From Cristatella mucedo (lineage: Eukaryota > Bryozoa > Phylactolaemata > Cristatellidae): a stretch of 64,000 nt of DNA. Made by a program: the position numbers and the translations under genes. Positions 1 to 10,769 of the stretch are shown one piece after another. The notes under the pieces are model-generated. The model did no database searches. It saw only the letters and a list, made by a program, of their open reading frames with translations, and was not told the DNA's origin. Location of the stretch: the NCBI GenBank assembly GCA_009760855.2, contig WPIO01000015.1, forward strand, positions 6,536,501-6,600,500, in the 5' to 3' direction. Positions within the stretch are counted from its first letter, which is position 1. Each line of letters opens with the position of its first letter.

Positions 1-1440
1 GAAGATTTAGGAGCTGAGCTGAGCACTGAGCCATCTACTTGCATGTAAGTGCTCGGCTTCTCCTCACATAAACCAGAGCTTCCGACAGCTTGTGAATGTC
101 AGCTGGCAGGCCACCCCAGAACTGCATGATAAATCATGAAAGTTACGGTACAATGCATGTGGATATGCACGCACTGGAAGGTCTAGGTGACAGTATAAAA
201 ATACTAAGCCTCGTAAGCCTTCTACTTCAACGAACGAAGGTACAGTAGTGAGCTCCAAAAATAAGGGACATCAAAGTTCTAGACAGACACTTGGGCCTAC
301 CAGCCTACGGCAAGTAAACATCTTGAAGACCAACATATTACCTGCAAAAACGTCAACAAAACTCTACTTCAAAGTTAGATCGGCTAATAGGATATTAAGG
401 TGCAGAAAAATCTTTCTCTCCTCACGACAATCAGTCGTCGTCGACGAATGGTAGGCAAGCGATTTGCATCACACGAAGAACAAGCATGGGGCCAAAACAA
501 GGGTCGACCTGCTATTACTACTGATTGAGCCCTCCTGTCTGCCATGGCTACACCAACCGAATACAGCCAGATCCCCTGGGATTGGAAATGTCAGGACAGA
601 GATAGCGGTCCATGACAGCTCTACAGTAGAAGTCCTGGATTAGTGGAGGTCCTGGCCAAGAGGCCGAGCAGTTGCAACAGATCCTGGCACGGGTTAGTGG
701 GCGTTCGCCCAGAAAATTAATCAGCTTAGCACCGACCGGGCCATCACGAGACAGCAGTGAGGCTGCAATAAGGCCTTGCTGCTGCTTGCCACTAAGCCAA
801 GAGCCTCTCTGTGTCCTGGCACACGGCTGCATTGACCACCCTGGCCAGGTCTCCAACCGCCAAGTCTCTGCCAACAATACTCCTTGCACACAGGAGTTTG
901 ATATTATGAAGGTGCCCCCTTCGAACTCCTCAGTTTGGATAGTCAACCACCAGCTGTATCGTGCATAACCAACTATGAGGCATAGCAGTGACTCCATAAG
1001 GAAGGATAATTCGGAAGCAGGCCAGTGCGCACAGTTCAGTGCACGACCAACCCAGCAGCAACTTGTACTCATGAGCATCGGTCAGCTTATCATGCAAGGT
1101 CAAAAGCAGTAGAGTGAAGAAAAGCGATTCATCACACAAGTCTGCTGTGACCTTGGTGAATGTCAGAGTGGGCCAACCGATCTGGCAGCAGGCCACCCAA
1201 TCAGCCCTTCTGTTCCCACATTGCACCTCTACTCTAACAAACCAGCCCCTTCCTCAATCATAGTTCATTGTGCACCCAATCGGCCCCCTGCATACCCAGT
1301 CAGCATCACAAGCACCCAATCGGCTCCTGCACACCCAATCAGCATTACGAGCACCCAATAAGCCCACTTTCCACCTTCTTTCCAAAGACTTTACTTATGT
1401 AGCCCCATTGCTGCTAAGAAACCTTGGCCATACAAGTCGG
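1..1440. other. anonymous host sequence
   Basis: No exon, RNA gene or recognisable transposon protein is readable here on either strand. Several short open frames exist but none shows a family motif or a convincing splice context. Between about 1215 and 1370 a degenerate short motif around the words CACCCAATC and GGC recurs several times, which looks like a decayed minisatellite. Confidence 0.4.
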
Positions 1441-1479
1441 TGAGAAAAAGGCTATGGAACACACCTGCACAGACAGCTC

Positions 1480-1560
1480 AGCACACGTAAAGCATCTAGA
1501 ATGAGACTTAGTTCTGTTGGGCTGCAATAAAATGTCTAATGCCTTTTTATCATTACCAAA
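1480..1560 (+). repeat. LINE/SINE 3' tail fragment
   Basis: A degenerate copy of the tail shared by many repeats in this window: a GCATCTAGAATGAGA-like stretch, then TTAGTTCT, then a GGGC box. Better copies lie at 2615-2690, 36578-36660 and 38690-38755. Only the tail is recognisable, so the parent could be the LINE or the SINE family. Confidence 0.4.
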
Positions 1561-2160
1561 TCATTAAAGCTCTGGCAAATCGAAGGCGGCCAGCAGCACA
1601 GCCGAACAGGTGACATGGCAAAACGTTCCTCATTCGTAAACCAGCTGTTGTGGGGCAGAGGCAACTTGGAGAAAGAGGCATGCACGAAGCAGTATGATCA
1701 GTGGCCGAGATAAGGGGCAGGGGGTATTTGCCCCCATACGGTGCGACCGTCCCCTTATTCGTTAGCCCCCCCCCCCCATCGTCACCAACGACGAAATTAT
1801 GTTCTTCTACTCAATGAGCTGAAACAGAGTTCGTGTCGAATAAACACTATGAGAGCTATAATTTTTCGTTTCTGCGGGGCTTGCCTCACATACAGGTCTT
1901 TTGTCCCTAGATGACAATCCTGGCTCTGCATCTGAGTACGATCTCACCGTGGGGCTCAGGACGTCAGGTAGCATAGGGCTGGCACATATTTGTCACTTGT
2001 ATGCTATATCCTTAACTTTCCCTCATAATTCCACTTTGCCTCGACACTGAATCGCCTAATCCATACCACGCGACCTATGTGACACCACTGACACCATCCA
2101 GCATCATTACACACACACAGCCAAGGGTCAGCCACTGAGCACCTCAGCTGCTCTCCTGAC

Positions 2161-2331
2161 TCTGCTATGCTTCCCACTTTCTCTTTGTTGCGTGAGATGA
2201 TGTCTGTTGGCTCCGAATGCGTACCGAAAGCCGCTAAGGCTGTGAGTTCGCAACACAAAACTCTCCTGCGTAACACCCACTTAGTCTTTATGGCTTTGTG
2301 GAGTTGGAGACGGAGGTGCATTACATCACAT
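2161..2331 (+). repeat. LINE 3' fragment (family A)
   Basis: Matches the 3' end of the LINE at 33033-36060. It holds the last coding stretch (a TTCTCTTTGTTGCGTGAGA word and the CCGAATGCGTACCGAAAG word) and the 3' UTR ending in TTTGTGGAGTTNNAGACGGAG. It is a 5'-truncated, dead copy. Confidence 0.7.
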
Positions 2332-2504
2332 TGCATGAGCAGCAGACGGGCAGACAGCTGGCCATTCTCTCTCGGTTCAGAGTGCGTAGGGTAAATCCAG
2401 GAACAGCTATACCTACTAAGGTGCACAGGTTAGGCAGCTCTTAACAGCCAGCTACTAGCTCTTCACTGTTCACAACAAGGAAGACGACAGACAGCAAACG
2501 AGAA

Positions 2505-2690
2505 CCACATTTGCATGCTGACCCTGTGCATGTCACCCCTAACCATATTATTCATTTTGTTTGTTATTCAAGCATGATTTTACTTACTATTCTACTGCAT
2601 ATCACTTTGCAGCAAATGTAAAGCGCCTAGAAAGAGATTAAGTTCTCTGAGGGCGCTTTATCAAGTGCAATATTATTATTATTATTAAGA
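2505..2690 (+). repeat. LINE 3' fragment (family B) with shared tail
   Basis: It contains the characteristic GCATGCTGACCCTGTGCATG word, then the GCGCCTAGAAAGAGATTAAG / TTCTCTGAGGGCGC hairpin-like tail, and ends in a (ATT)n run. The same arrangement recurs at 38.6, 42.1, 59.2, 61.2 and 63.7 kb. It is a 5'-truncated retrotransposon end. Confidence 0.65.
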
Positions 2691-2781
2691 GGCTCGACGC
2701 GACTGACTCATCATACTCAAGGCCCATTGAGGGGAGGTGAGCAGGTACACATGAACATCTGAGAGTGGAAGGACGCGCACT

Positions 2782-2784
<3 letters not shown>

Positions 2785-2843
<59 letters not shown>
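2785..2843. repeat. (TG)n microsatellite
   Basis: About 29 uninterrupted TG dinucleotides. The long Cys-Val and His-Thr open frames that cross it are products of the repeat and not genes. Confidence 0.95.
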
Positions 2844-2846
<3 letters not shown>

Positions 2847-3028
2847 ACAGCCCTGTGTGGGCATTTGCTAGCGAGTGTGAGTGTGTACAGTGGCACAGCC
2901 AAGGGAAGGGACAATGTGGCAGCTGCCCCCTAGTCTGCAAAGAAGCAGTTCCAACCAAAACTATGATTGCCAGCATTTTGCTTCAGCTGGTTTTAACTTA
3001 TAGCACCTCAAATAACAGGAGGTGCTCG

Positions 3029-3112
3029 TGCACACACACACACACACACACACCCGCACACACACCACACACGCACACACGCGCGCGCGCACACACACAC
3101 ACACACACACAG
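3029..3112. repeat. (CA)n microsatellite, interrupted
   Basis: CA runs interrupted by CCCGCA, CCAC and a short GCGCGCGC purine-pyrimidine tract. It is a simple repeat with Z-DNA-prone composition and no coding content. Confidence 0.92.
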
Positions 3113-3480
3113 AGCGGTGCTAAAGCTTTACTGTTCAACGACGGCAATGTACAAGCAGACTACAGTCAGCAACAGTGATTCGATTCGTCGGCAGATTACG
3201 GCACAAAGCTGAGGATGAGCACTGCCGCCGAGCAGCCACATGAGGTATATGCTAGCTCTGATAAATGGTAAGAGTGAGGCAGGGCCATAAGCAGAGCAGG
3301 TGCAACACGAAAAGGCTTCACTTCTGCAGCACCTTTCTAAGCCAGAGATGGGCATGACAGCATAGGAAGATTGGTTGTGGTGCCTGCACTAGCCATACGC
3401 TAGCCACATACTCACGGGCAGGCCTACACCGAACAAATGCAAAGTCTAGTATAACAAAATGCAGCTGAATCATCAAAAGG

Positions 3481-3536
<56 letters not shown>

Positions 3537-3626
3537 GTATATATATGTGTATGTATGTATGTATGTATGTATGTATGTATGTATGTATGTATGTATGTAT
3601 GTATATATATATATATATATATATAC
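3481..3626. repeat. (TA)n and (TATG)n compound microsatellite
   Basis: A TA tract, then about fifteen GTAT/TATG tetramers, then a second TA tract. Poly-Tyr-Ile frames across it are artefacts. Confidence 0.95.
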
Positions 3627-3837
3627 AGAGTTAAAGAGCCCAAAGGGATATTATAGATAAAAATGAGCCGTTCAGTCCATGAGGTTTGAACCTACAACCT
3701 CCAACAACAGAATCTTTGTCATATCAACTCGGCATTTAGTAATCTGAGACAGGGAGCATCCATTTTGTAAATAATACATGTCCCAACTCCCATGCACTTG
3801 GCATTGAGCAAGGCATCAGCAGCCACGTAACACTCAC

Positions 3838-4007
3838 TTATATATTTGTGGCTAGCACAGCTCTGCAGCAACTGTATCTCGTTCTTGCCCGACTGCCGCA
3901 CGACCTCAGAGTCGGCATTGTCATAGCGTGTCACGTCGATAATTTTGACTGCAAATTCCTTCGAGGTGGCCCGCTCCACGCAGCGCCGGACTACACTGCA
4001 CAGACCT
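3838..4007 (-). CDS. PHKG: phosphorylase b kinase gamma, coding exon 2 (partial gene)
   Basis: Second coding exon of the catalytic subunit of phosphorylase kinase, the cytosolic Ser/Thr kinase that activates glycogen phosphorylase. The frame gives the end of the glycine-rich loop and strand beta-3 of the kinase fold, with SVVRRC, then the invariant lysine in EFAVKIIDVT, then a diverged alpha-C segment. The acceptor (TTGCAG) lies at the upper boundary and the donor (GTGAGT) at the lower one. The joined phase with the upstream exon is exact: 2 nt plus 1 nt completes the Arg codon of the ILGR motif. The 170-bp exon ends one base into the next codon. Further exons lie below position 3838 or outside the window; I could not place them. 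Confidence 0.85.
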
Positions 4008-4075
4008 CTGCAACAAGAGCAGCAAAACACTGTGCTAGGACTAAATTCACTCTATATCTTACTCTCTGTACCTGG

Positions 4076-4078
<3 letters not shown>

Positions 4079-4130
<52 letters not shown>

Positions 4131-4134
4131 TCTT
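4079..4134. repeat. (CT)n microsatellite in PHKG intron 1
   Basis: A near-perfect CT run just upstream of exon 2 on the transcribed (minus) strand, where it reads as (AG)n inside the 184-bp first intron. No coding content. Confidence 0.9.
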
Positions 4135-4191
4135 GCTCTCTCGTCCCTCTTTATTCCCTCGATGTTTAACAAGAGCTTCGTGAACACCTAC

Positions 4192-4283
4192 CTTCCCAGT
4201 ATCTCCTTGGGCTCGTACTTTAAATAGAAAGCTTGACCGGCGGAATTATCCGGAAGACTGCCGTCGATATCTTCGTGAGTCAT
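4192..4283 (-). CDS. PHKG: phosphorylase b kinase gamma, first coding exon
   Basis: Starts at the ATG whose complement is 4281-4283 and encodes 30 residues plus two bases. It runs through an LPDNSAGQAFY segment to the diagnostic YEPKEILG, which is the N-terminus of PHKG just before the glycine-rich loop. The donor at the lower edge reads GTAGGT. YEPKEILGRG is near-invariant in PHKG from insects to mammals, so identification is firm even though residues 1-15 are diverged. The start is favoured because it precedes the family's usual LPD segment by about the normal distance. It lies at the edge of a CpG-rich block, probably the promoter. Confidence 0.85.
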
Positions 4284-4299
4284 GACGAAGCTATTCGTC

Positions 4300-6225
4300 G
4301 ATCGCCATGGAAGTTCGGAGCCTGAACGGTAAGCGGTTCGCCCCATCAGCAGGACGAAATGCCGGCTGCAGCGCTGATCTAAGGGCGTGCTCGTCGCCTA
4401 GCGCTCTCGCGGTCCGACGAACGACAAGCGAACCGCGAAAAAATCAGCTAGCAGCGTCGCACGCGGCCGGCCAACTGGCCCTCTTCTTTGCCGATCGCCG
4501 ATATCGACCGAAAGTCGAGACGGCGGTCGGTGGGACGATGAAAGCTAGCTCGACGGCCTGCCCGCGCGAATTAGAGACGGCGTCCGGCGCTCCGACTGGC
4601 GCACAGCGAGGTGCGCGGCGGCGGCAGCGCCGAACGACGGGCCAAATCTGCGCCGGCGGAGGCTGGAGGGGGCTGGGCAGCAACAACGACGCCAACGAGC
4701 GGCGGCTAACGCACATTGGCGCGACCGCCGCGGGACGCGCACGATCGCGGGGCGCGACGGATGCGCTCGCCGACGCGACGATCGGAGCCGCTCCGTACGG
4801 CGGCGGCACGGAGGCTGACGAGCGGGTGCGACCACGATGGCCGCTGGGCAGTAGCGAGTCCCGCATACCGCACTATTACCTACGTGACGCAGCGACGGGC
4901 TGGACGGCGGGGCCGCGCGCTCGCTGCAGGCAATCAGCCGAGGCGGCCGTAGTACCTACCGTCTGAACTGTATCGCTTTACAAGAGTAACCCTTCCGCTG
5001 GGCGATCGCAGAGACTGGGCTCGGCCCACCGATGCGGCCGCAGGGCGATGTTATCCGGCTCGCGCCCCACGAAAAACAGGGATTCGACTCCTTGAGATGC
5101 TAAAAAGCTAGCTGCACGCATCGGACATCCGCGGGCTTGCGGAGGTTACGCCTCGCTGGAGAGTGCGCCTGGACGAGCGACCATTCCTCGCCGCGTTTAC
5201 CACGCTTCGACTGCGGAACGAACTACAGACGAAAACGGGCTGCGGGCCAGCGCAAGGGAAACGAGGCTAAGCACTAGGGGGGGTGTCTGTGGGTCAGGGC
5301 TAAGGTCGAGGCCAATGACCGTGTGTCTGAGCTGCCCGCCTTTGCTCTGACCAATCCGGTCCTCGCGCTGCCGCACGTCCCAGCAAACGTGCCGATTACG
5401 AAACGCTCCTCGAGCGTCAGACCTACCGCGCATGCGCATACTATTACAAACTGGGCCGCTATTGACGCCCGCCCCTCCCTTTCCGGTCTAGCCGCAAAGA
5501 CCTGTGTTTGCGTGCACTTTCGGAGGTGCGTGAGTGCGGGCGGGCGCCGAGTGGGCGGAGAAGGACCGGGATGGAGAGATATAAGGGTTACCATGTGCCG
5601 CTCTCGCAGCTGGGGGCCTAGAGTGCACCACCTGAAAACCCGCACGCGCAAAGCGCACGAGCAGCCTGCGAAGGAGGGCAGTAATGGCGGCGCCGGCGCG
5701 GTGTCTCGACCCGTATTTCGTGGCGCTGCAAGAGAACGAGCGGACGAGCTGAGGCGGCCACTATGGCAGATGGACGTGCGATCCATTGGCCATAGCTGTC
5801 CTGCGAGTAGAGCGCCGGCGCCTGGGAACAGTATCACGCCGGATACAAATGACAGCTGCTGCGGCTGGAGAAGTCAGCTGCCGCTGGGGGGCTTGGCGCT
5901 CGGGTTTCGTCGATGCAGTACCGCGGCTCTGGCCCGAACCCGCCCCCCCCCACCGTTCCGCCAGCTGCCGTCTCGCATCTGCGATGCGCCGTCCGTCCGT
6001 CGTCCGTCCCTCTGGCGGGCGGACTCTTTCGCTGCGAGCGTCGGCGCGTCCGCCACCTGCGTGGCGCCGGCTCACCATTGCGCGTGTGGCTAGTGCACGT
6101 GGACGCGTCGCCCAGCCGGCTGTTGGCGGCCCTCGACTTGGCTTGGGAAATGCGTAGGCAGACGACCAGAGAGCCGGCGGCCATTTTGCCGCGACGACGC
6201 TGACTGCTGCAACGCCGCCACCTCT
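4300..6225. promoter_or_regulatory. CpG-rich island upstream of PHKG
   Basis: About 1.9 kb of GC-rich, CpG-dense sequence directly upstream of the PHKG start codon, in contrast to the rest of the host DNA. Many long overlapping frames occur on both strands, as expected by chance at high GC content. None shows a recognisable domain, so I annotate it as a promoter-type CpG island, possibly with 5' UTR. The integrated element begins at its distal edge, and GC-rich sequence resumes beyond the element at 30378, so the element split the island. Confidence 0.6.
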
Positions 6226-6231
6226 GCGACT
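6226..6231. repeat. target-site duplication, left copy (GCGACT)
   Basis: GCGACT immediately precedes the left terminal repeat and recurs at 30372-30377 immediately after the right one. A 6-bp duplication is the signature of Polinton/Maverick integrases. Confidence 0.88.
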
Positions 6232-6350
6232 GAAGATAGGAATGTTCCCTTTTACGACATTGTCTAATTTTTCTCCAACCTCGGTTTCACCATCGGTTGT
6301 CAAAAAATTACCCGATATCGTAAAAGGAAACATTCTATCATCACTAAATT
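6232..6350 (+). repeat. left terminal inverted repeat, internally palindromic
   Basis: Its reverse complement aligns along its full length with 30252-30371, with a few mismatches and one or two single-base gaps. The repeat is itself an imperfect palindrome. An outer arm containing GAATGTTCCCTTTTACGA is mirrored by an inner arm containing TCGTAAAAGGAAACATTC, around a centre with CCAACC and GGTTG. Single-stranded, the end could fold into one long hairpin. Polinton ends normally carry the covalently linked terminal protein; a hairpin-capable end is extra structure. Confidence 0.9.
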
Positions 6351-6385
6351 CAAATCAACATCAATTAGCATAAATATGTTTACCT

Positions 6386-6392
6386 TATATAG
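6386..6392 (+). promoter_or_regulatory. TATATAG start-proximal promoter motif of polB
   Basis: TATATAG ends three bases before the polB ATG at 6396, just inside the left terminal repeat. The same motif stands 2-15 bases before most other genes of this element on both strands, so it probably marks the element's promoters and very short 5' leaders. Confidence 0.55.
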
Positions 6393-6395
6393 CAA

Positions 6396-9300
6396 ATGTC
6401 TTCACAAATAAGCCAAAGAAATTCTTTCTCTTTTGAATCTAGAAGGTTAATGAATATTGATTTCAAACCATCAAGTAGAAAATACGTTGGAAAAAAAGGA
6501 AGGCTAAACAAAGTTGGTTTCATAGAACCTGTTGTTTCTGGTAGTGGAAATACTTTTTCTTATAAAACAAAAAGAACTTATGCAGACTTTGAGTCACTTA
6601 AAGAGTCTCTTAGGTATCAAACAAATGAATTACTTGACAGAGTTAGAAGTTCATGGAGGTTTGTTAGAGTTCATTTTAAAATATCATTCGACATGAGAAT
6701 GTTTAATAATGGAGACATAGAAAAAAAAGGAGCCCAATCAAAATCAATGTTGCCGAGCTGGTTTGGTCTAGCGATTAAGGTGCTCGCCCCGACCGAGGTC
6801 TGACTGAGGTCCTTGGCTCGAGCCCCGAGGCATATGTGAAGCGCCTGGATAGAGATTAGGTTCTCTTGGGGCGCTATACAAATGAATTATATTAATGTAA
6901 CCGATGGATAGTGAATCATCTAACTCAATATATGAAAAAGTAATGCTTTCTGTAGGAACTAATTCTGAGATGTTAGTAGAAAGAAATGTTGGTTCTGGAT
7001 GGTTATTTATTGGTTATTATTCATTCTCTGTTGTTATTTCTAAATACATACCTTTAAGCGGTGGTATATACATTGAAACACCTGAATATCTTGTTAAGAA
7101 AAAGTGTGTAACTAATTTAAAAAATCTTAATGATGAGTTTTGCGCTTTGTGGTGTGTTTTAAGATCTCTAAACCCAGTAGAAAGAAATAAGTGGAAAATA
7201 AACGACTTAAAAACAATATTAGCTAATAATCACTATAATCTTCTTAATGAGATTGAATGGCCCTTAATGGTTAAAGACGTTAATAAATTAGAGAAAGCAA
7301 TGAATGTTAGTATAAATGTTTATTCATGTGGGTATAAAGAATCAAGGGTTTCACCACTGAGAGTTGTAAAAAAATCAGATGAAAAAGAAGGTAGACATGT
7401 AAATCTTTTGCTAGTTGTTAAAGGTAAAAAAGAACATTATATGTTGATTAGTAATTTTAATTCATTATGTAGACCAACAAACTCTGGAGGAAAACGGTAT
7501 TATTGTCATAGATGCTTAAATAGATTCTTTGATAAAAAACAAGCAAATGACCATTCAGAAATATGTGAAAGTATGAACTCTGGAAGCACTGTTTATCTAA
7601 TGCCACATGGTGATAGTAAGTTTATTAAGTTTGATTCTTTCAAAAATCTTAATACATGCCCATACGTTTGTTATGCAGATTTTGAGTGTTTAATTGAAAA
7701 ACAAGAAAATTCTTCAATACATACACCATTTTCAGCTGATTTTATTATAGTTGATTGGAAAAGGGAAGTTTGTGATAGGTTTATTAATGTTGGATCTGAT
7801 TGTGTTGTTAAGTTTCTACGAAGATTATTTGAGTTATCAGATTTTTTGAAAAGCACATTAATTGAACATGTTGGAGAAAGTAAAATGGATAGTTTAACTG
7901 AAAGTGAATATGATGAATATGAAAATGCTTTATTCTGTTGGATGTGTAAAGAACCATTCAATTCAAAAGTAAGTGATTTGAGAAAAGTCCACGATCACTG
8001 CCATCTAACAAATTAATATAGAGGCCCAGCGCACCATATTTGCAACTTAAAAGCTGGAATTAACTTTAGAAGATGGCAACTTCCGGTTATATTTCACAAC
8101 TTTAGAGGGTATGACTCACACATAATTGTTAAAGCTCTTGAAAATTTTAGTGTTGAAGCACAACCAATAGCTAATAATCTTGAGAAGTATATGATGTTAA
8201 GGGTTAAAGATATTGTTTTTAAGGATAGTGCTCAATTTATGCTAGGTTCATTAAATTTTATAGCGTCAACAATGGGTAAAACTATTGATTGTTTTCCAAT
8301 TTCTAACAAAGTTTTAAGTGAACTTTATCCAAAGAAAAACCTTAATATGCTAGCAACTAAAGGTGAATATCCTTACGAATTCATGGATTCTTTTGAGAAG
8401 TTTTTCACTTCATCTCTTCCGAGTAAAGATGATTTTTATTCAAGTGTTTACATGACTGGTATATCCGATGAAAGTTATAAAAAAGCAAATGAAGTTTGGA
8501 AAGAGTTTGATTGTAAAAATATGTTAGAATATCATAATTTATATCTTCAAACAGACGTTTTAGTGCTTGCTGATTGTTTCGAAAGTTTTAGAAAAGGATT
8601 GGTATCAAAACTAAAATTAGATCCAGCAAACTTTGTAACAACACCAAACTTTTCATGGAATGCAGTATTCTGGTTTTCAGGGGTAAAGATTGAGTTATTG
8701 TCTGATAGAGAGAATTATGATATGATAAAAAAATCTATTAGAGGAGGAATATGTCAGGTTAGTAGTAGACTTGTTAAGGCAAAATAATCCATTAGTACCT
8801 GATTATGATAAGGATAAACCAATAACATGGATAACTTACCAAGACGCAACAAGTCTTTATCCTTATGCAATGATGGAAATTCTTCCACAAGGCAACATTG
8901 TTGAAATTTCAAATGAAGGGTGGGATATTGATAGAATTCGTAAGTTAGAGGACGAATCAGATACTGGTTACTTCTTTGTTGTTGATATTGAATACGATCC
9001 AAAAACTAAAGAGTATTATCATGACTTACACAATGAATATCCATTGTGTGCTTCTAATAGAGTTGTTTATTGTAGTGAATATTCAAATTTTCAAAATAAA
9101 TTCAAAACAGGAGCAAGTAATATTCCAAAATTAATATGTGACTTTAAACCAAAAAAGAATTATCTTCTTCATTATAGATATTTAAAATTATGTTTAACAC
9201 ATGGAATGGTTTGTGATGTAAAGAAAGTTTTCAAGTTTAATCAATCTAGATGGCTTAAACCTTATATTGAAATGTGTGCTGAAATGAAAGCATTAAATTC

Positions 9301-10159
9301 AAGTAAAAAGTTTTTAAGAAACCTTTGGAAACTTATAATGAATTCATTCTATGGTAAAACCTGTGAAGATGTTGAAAAAAAAGTTAAAACTTATTTAGTT
9401 AGTACTATTGATGGAGCAGGAAAAAAGAAATTCAATAAGCGAATAAAAGATCCAGATATTGTTAACTTTAAAGACTTTGGAGAATATTTGACAATCTTTC
9501 AAATGAATCAATCGAAAACAAAATTAAATAAACCGATATTCGTTGGTAGTGCAATTCTAGATTTATCAAAGTTACATATGCAAAAGTTTTATTACGATGT
9601 TATAAAACAGAAATATGGAGACAAGGTTAGTTTAATCTATACTGACACTGATTCTTTAATTATGAACGTTGAAACACCTAATCTTTACGATGATATGAAA
9701 GCAATGCCTAATTATTTTGATGATGATACAATCGGTAAATTTAAGGATGAAGCAGAAGGAAAAGTAATTTCAGAAGTTTGTGCTTTAAGACCAAAGCTAT
9801 ACTCTGTAAGTATTGTTGATGCTGAAAGGAAAGCTGCCGCAAAAGGAGTAACAAAAGCAGTTTTAACTAAAACTATGGGGCATGACACATTTGTTAGTTG
9901 TTTAACTGAAAGTATAGAAATTTTTAAAGGTAAACAAAATGAGAAGTTTGGTGAAAGTCAAATTAGAAAGTTTCATAAAATATCTCAAGATAAACACGAA
10001 CTATTTACTAATGAGATTGAAAAAGTTGCACTATCACCATTTGAATCAAAACGTTACTGGCTAGATTGTGGTCGTTGTAGTTATGCTTATGGACATTATA
10101 AGATTGAAAAAGCTTTGAGTGAAGGTACTAATCCAGGTCACTGTGATAAATGTATTTAA
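6396..10159 (+). pseudogene. polB: protein-primed DNA polymerase B, disrupted
   Basis: Replicative polymerase of Polinton/adintovirus type. Motifs appear in order. Exo I DFE is in YADFECLIE (about 7675). A Zn-like CHRC/CxxC block lies before it, and WMCKEPF plus a DHCHLT box after it. Exo II NFRGYDS is at about 8100 and Exo III YLQTD at about 8545. Motif A DATSLYP is at about 8845, motif B NSFYGKT at about 9345, motif C YTDTDS at about 9640, and the C-terminal KRYW...YGHY block at about 10055-10095. Three lesions break it. A 148-bp SINE insertion ends at 6904. An in-frame TAA at 8014-8016 lies within the conserved box after DHCHLT, where relatives have a sense codon. A +1 shift lies in an A run at about 8775. 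Catalytic residues are otherwise all present, so inactivation looks recent. The start at 6396 follows the TATATAG motif. Confidence 0.95.
6757..6904 (+). mobile_element. tRNA-derived SINE (family 1) inserted in polB
   Basis: Has a tRNA-like head with A box (GGTCTAGCGATTAAGGTG) and B box (GGCTCGAGCC), then the GCGCCTGGATAGAGATTAGG / GGGGCGCTATACAAATG tail shared with host LINE tails. An approximate 11-bp direct repeat flanks it (AATGTTGCCGA at 6746-6756, AATGTAACCGA at 6894-6904). The 148 bp are not a multiple of three. With one flank copy removed, the polB frame is continuous. Related copies in host DNA lie at 37252, 41265, 48765 and 54480. A host retroposon inside a viral-type gene shows the element was already chromosomal when it jumped. 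Confidence 0.85.
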
Positions 10160-10184
10160 CAAAAATAATTTCATTATTATAGAA

Positions 10185-10769
10185 ATGGAAAACAAAAATC
10201 CAGAGTTTTTAAAAGTTGAAGGAAGCTCTATGGATATAGGTATTTCAGATACTGAGTCAATATCAGATACAGAATCCGAAGATCCTGATTATATACCTGA
10301 ATCCGAATCCGAATATGAATCCGAATCCGAATCCGAATCCGAATCCGAATCCGAATCCGAATCCGAATCCGAATCCGAATCCGAATCCGAATCCGAATCC
10401 GAATCCGAATCCGAATCCGAATCCGAATCTGGGTTTGAGTCTGCTGAAGACGACTTTACTTTTTACACTGAAGCTGATGATATACCACCATTTAGAAGTG
10501 ATCATGTAAATGAAGAAAATGAGTTATACAAAATATATACTTATATAGAAATGGACGTTTCGATAATTCTAAGCTGTGAACAATCCAGAGATATGGCTGT
10601 AAAGATATGTCTTCAAAAACTAAAAGGTAATGATCAACGAATAGTTAGACACTCTCTTGATAAACTCATTCCAGATTTAGAGAGTTCGTTTGTTAGTGTT
10701 CCTATAGAAATCTGTGAAGCTTCTGATAAACTAATGGAATGTAGAGGTGAGATAAATGAAATGCTTTAA
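10185..10769 (+). CDS. Ser-Glu-repeat acidic protein
   Basis: About 194 residues if started at the ATG after ATTATAGAA. An N-terminal acidic segment (DTESISDTESEDPDY) leads into a long (Ser-Glu)n tract, then a folded-looking C-terminal half starting near EMDVSIILSCEQSRDMAVK. That C-terminal segment resembles the start of the small proteins encoded just downstream (MDQKVSRILCC...RIA), so it may carry the same domain. The gene follows polB by 25 bp on the same strand. Acidic SE tracts are typical CK2 targets and DNA-mimic or chromatin-binding segments, but the function is unknown. The frame is intact. Confidence 0.75.
   Translation: MENKNPEFLKVEGSSMDIGISDTESISDTESEDPDYIPESESEYESESESESESESESESESESESESESESESESESESESGFESAEDDFTFYTEADDIPPFRSDHVNEENELYKIYTYIEMDVSIILSCEQSRDMAVKICLQKLKGNDQRIVRHSLDKLIPDLESSFVSVPIEICEASDKLMECRGEINEML
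10299..10429 (+). repeat. GAATCC hexanucleotide coding repeat
   Basis: About 21 near-perfect tandem copies of GAATCC, encoding alternating Glu and Ser, with one early variant. The lack of decay between units indicates recent expansion by slippage. Length in six-base steps keeps the frame, so alleles would differ only in tract length. Confidence 0.95.

Noticed and set aside
2785-3112. Open frames of Cys-Val, His-Thr and similar repeats
   Set aside because: They are translations of TG/CA microsatellites with no non-repeat domain.
4300-6230. Many overlapping long open frames on both strands
   Set aside because: High GC lowers stop frequency; the encoded peptides are Arg/Ala/Pro-rich without motifs or splice support, so they are chance frames of a CpG island.
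10263-10509. Gly-Phe and Pro-Asn repeat frames across the hexamer array
   Set aside because: Shadow frames of the GAATCC repeat; only the Ser-Glu frame has a folded flank and a proper start.
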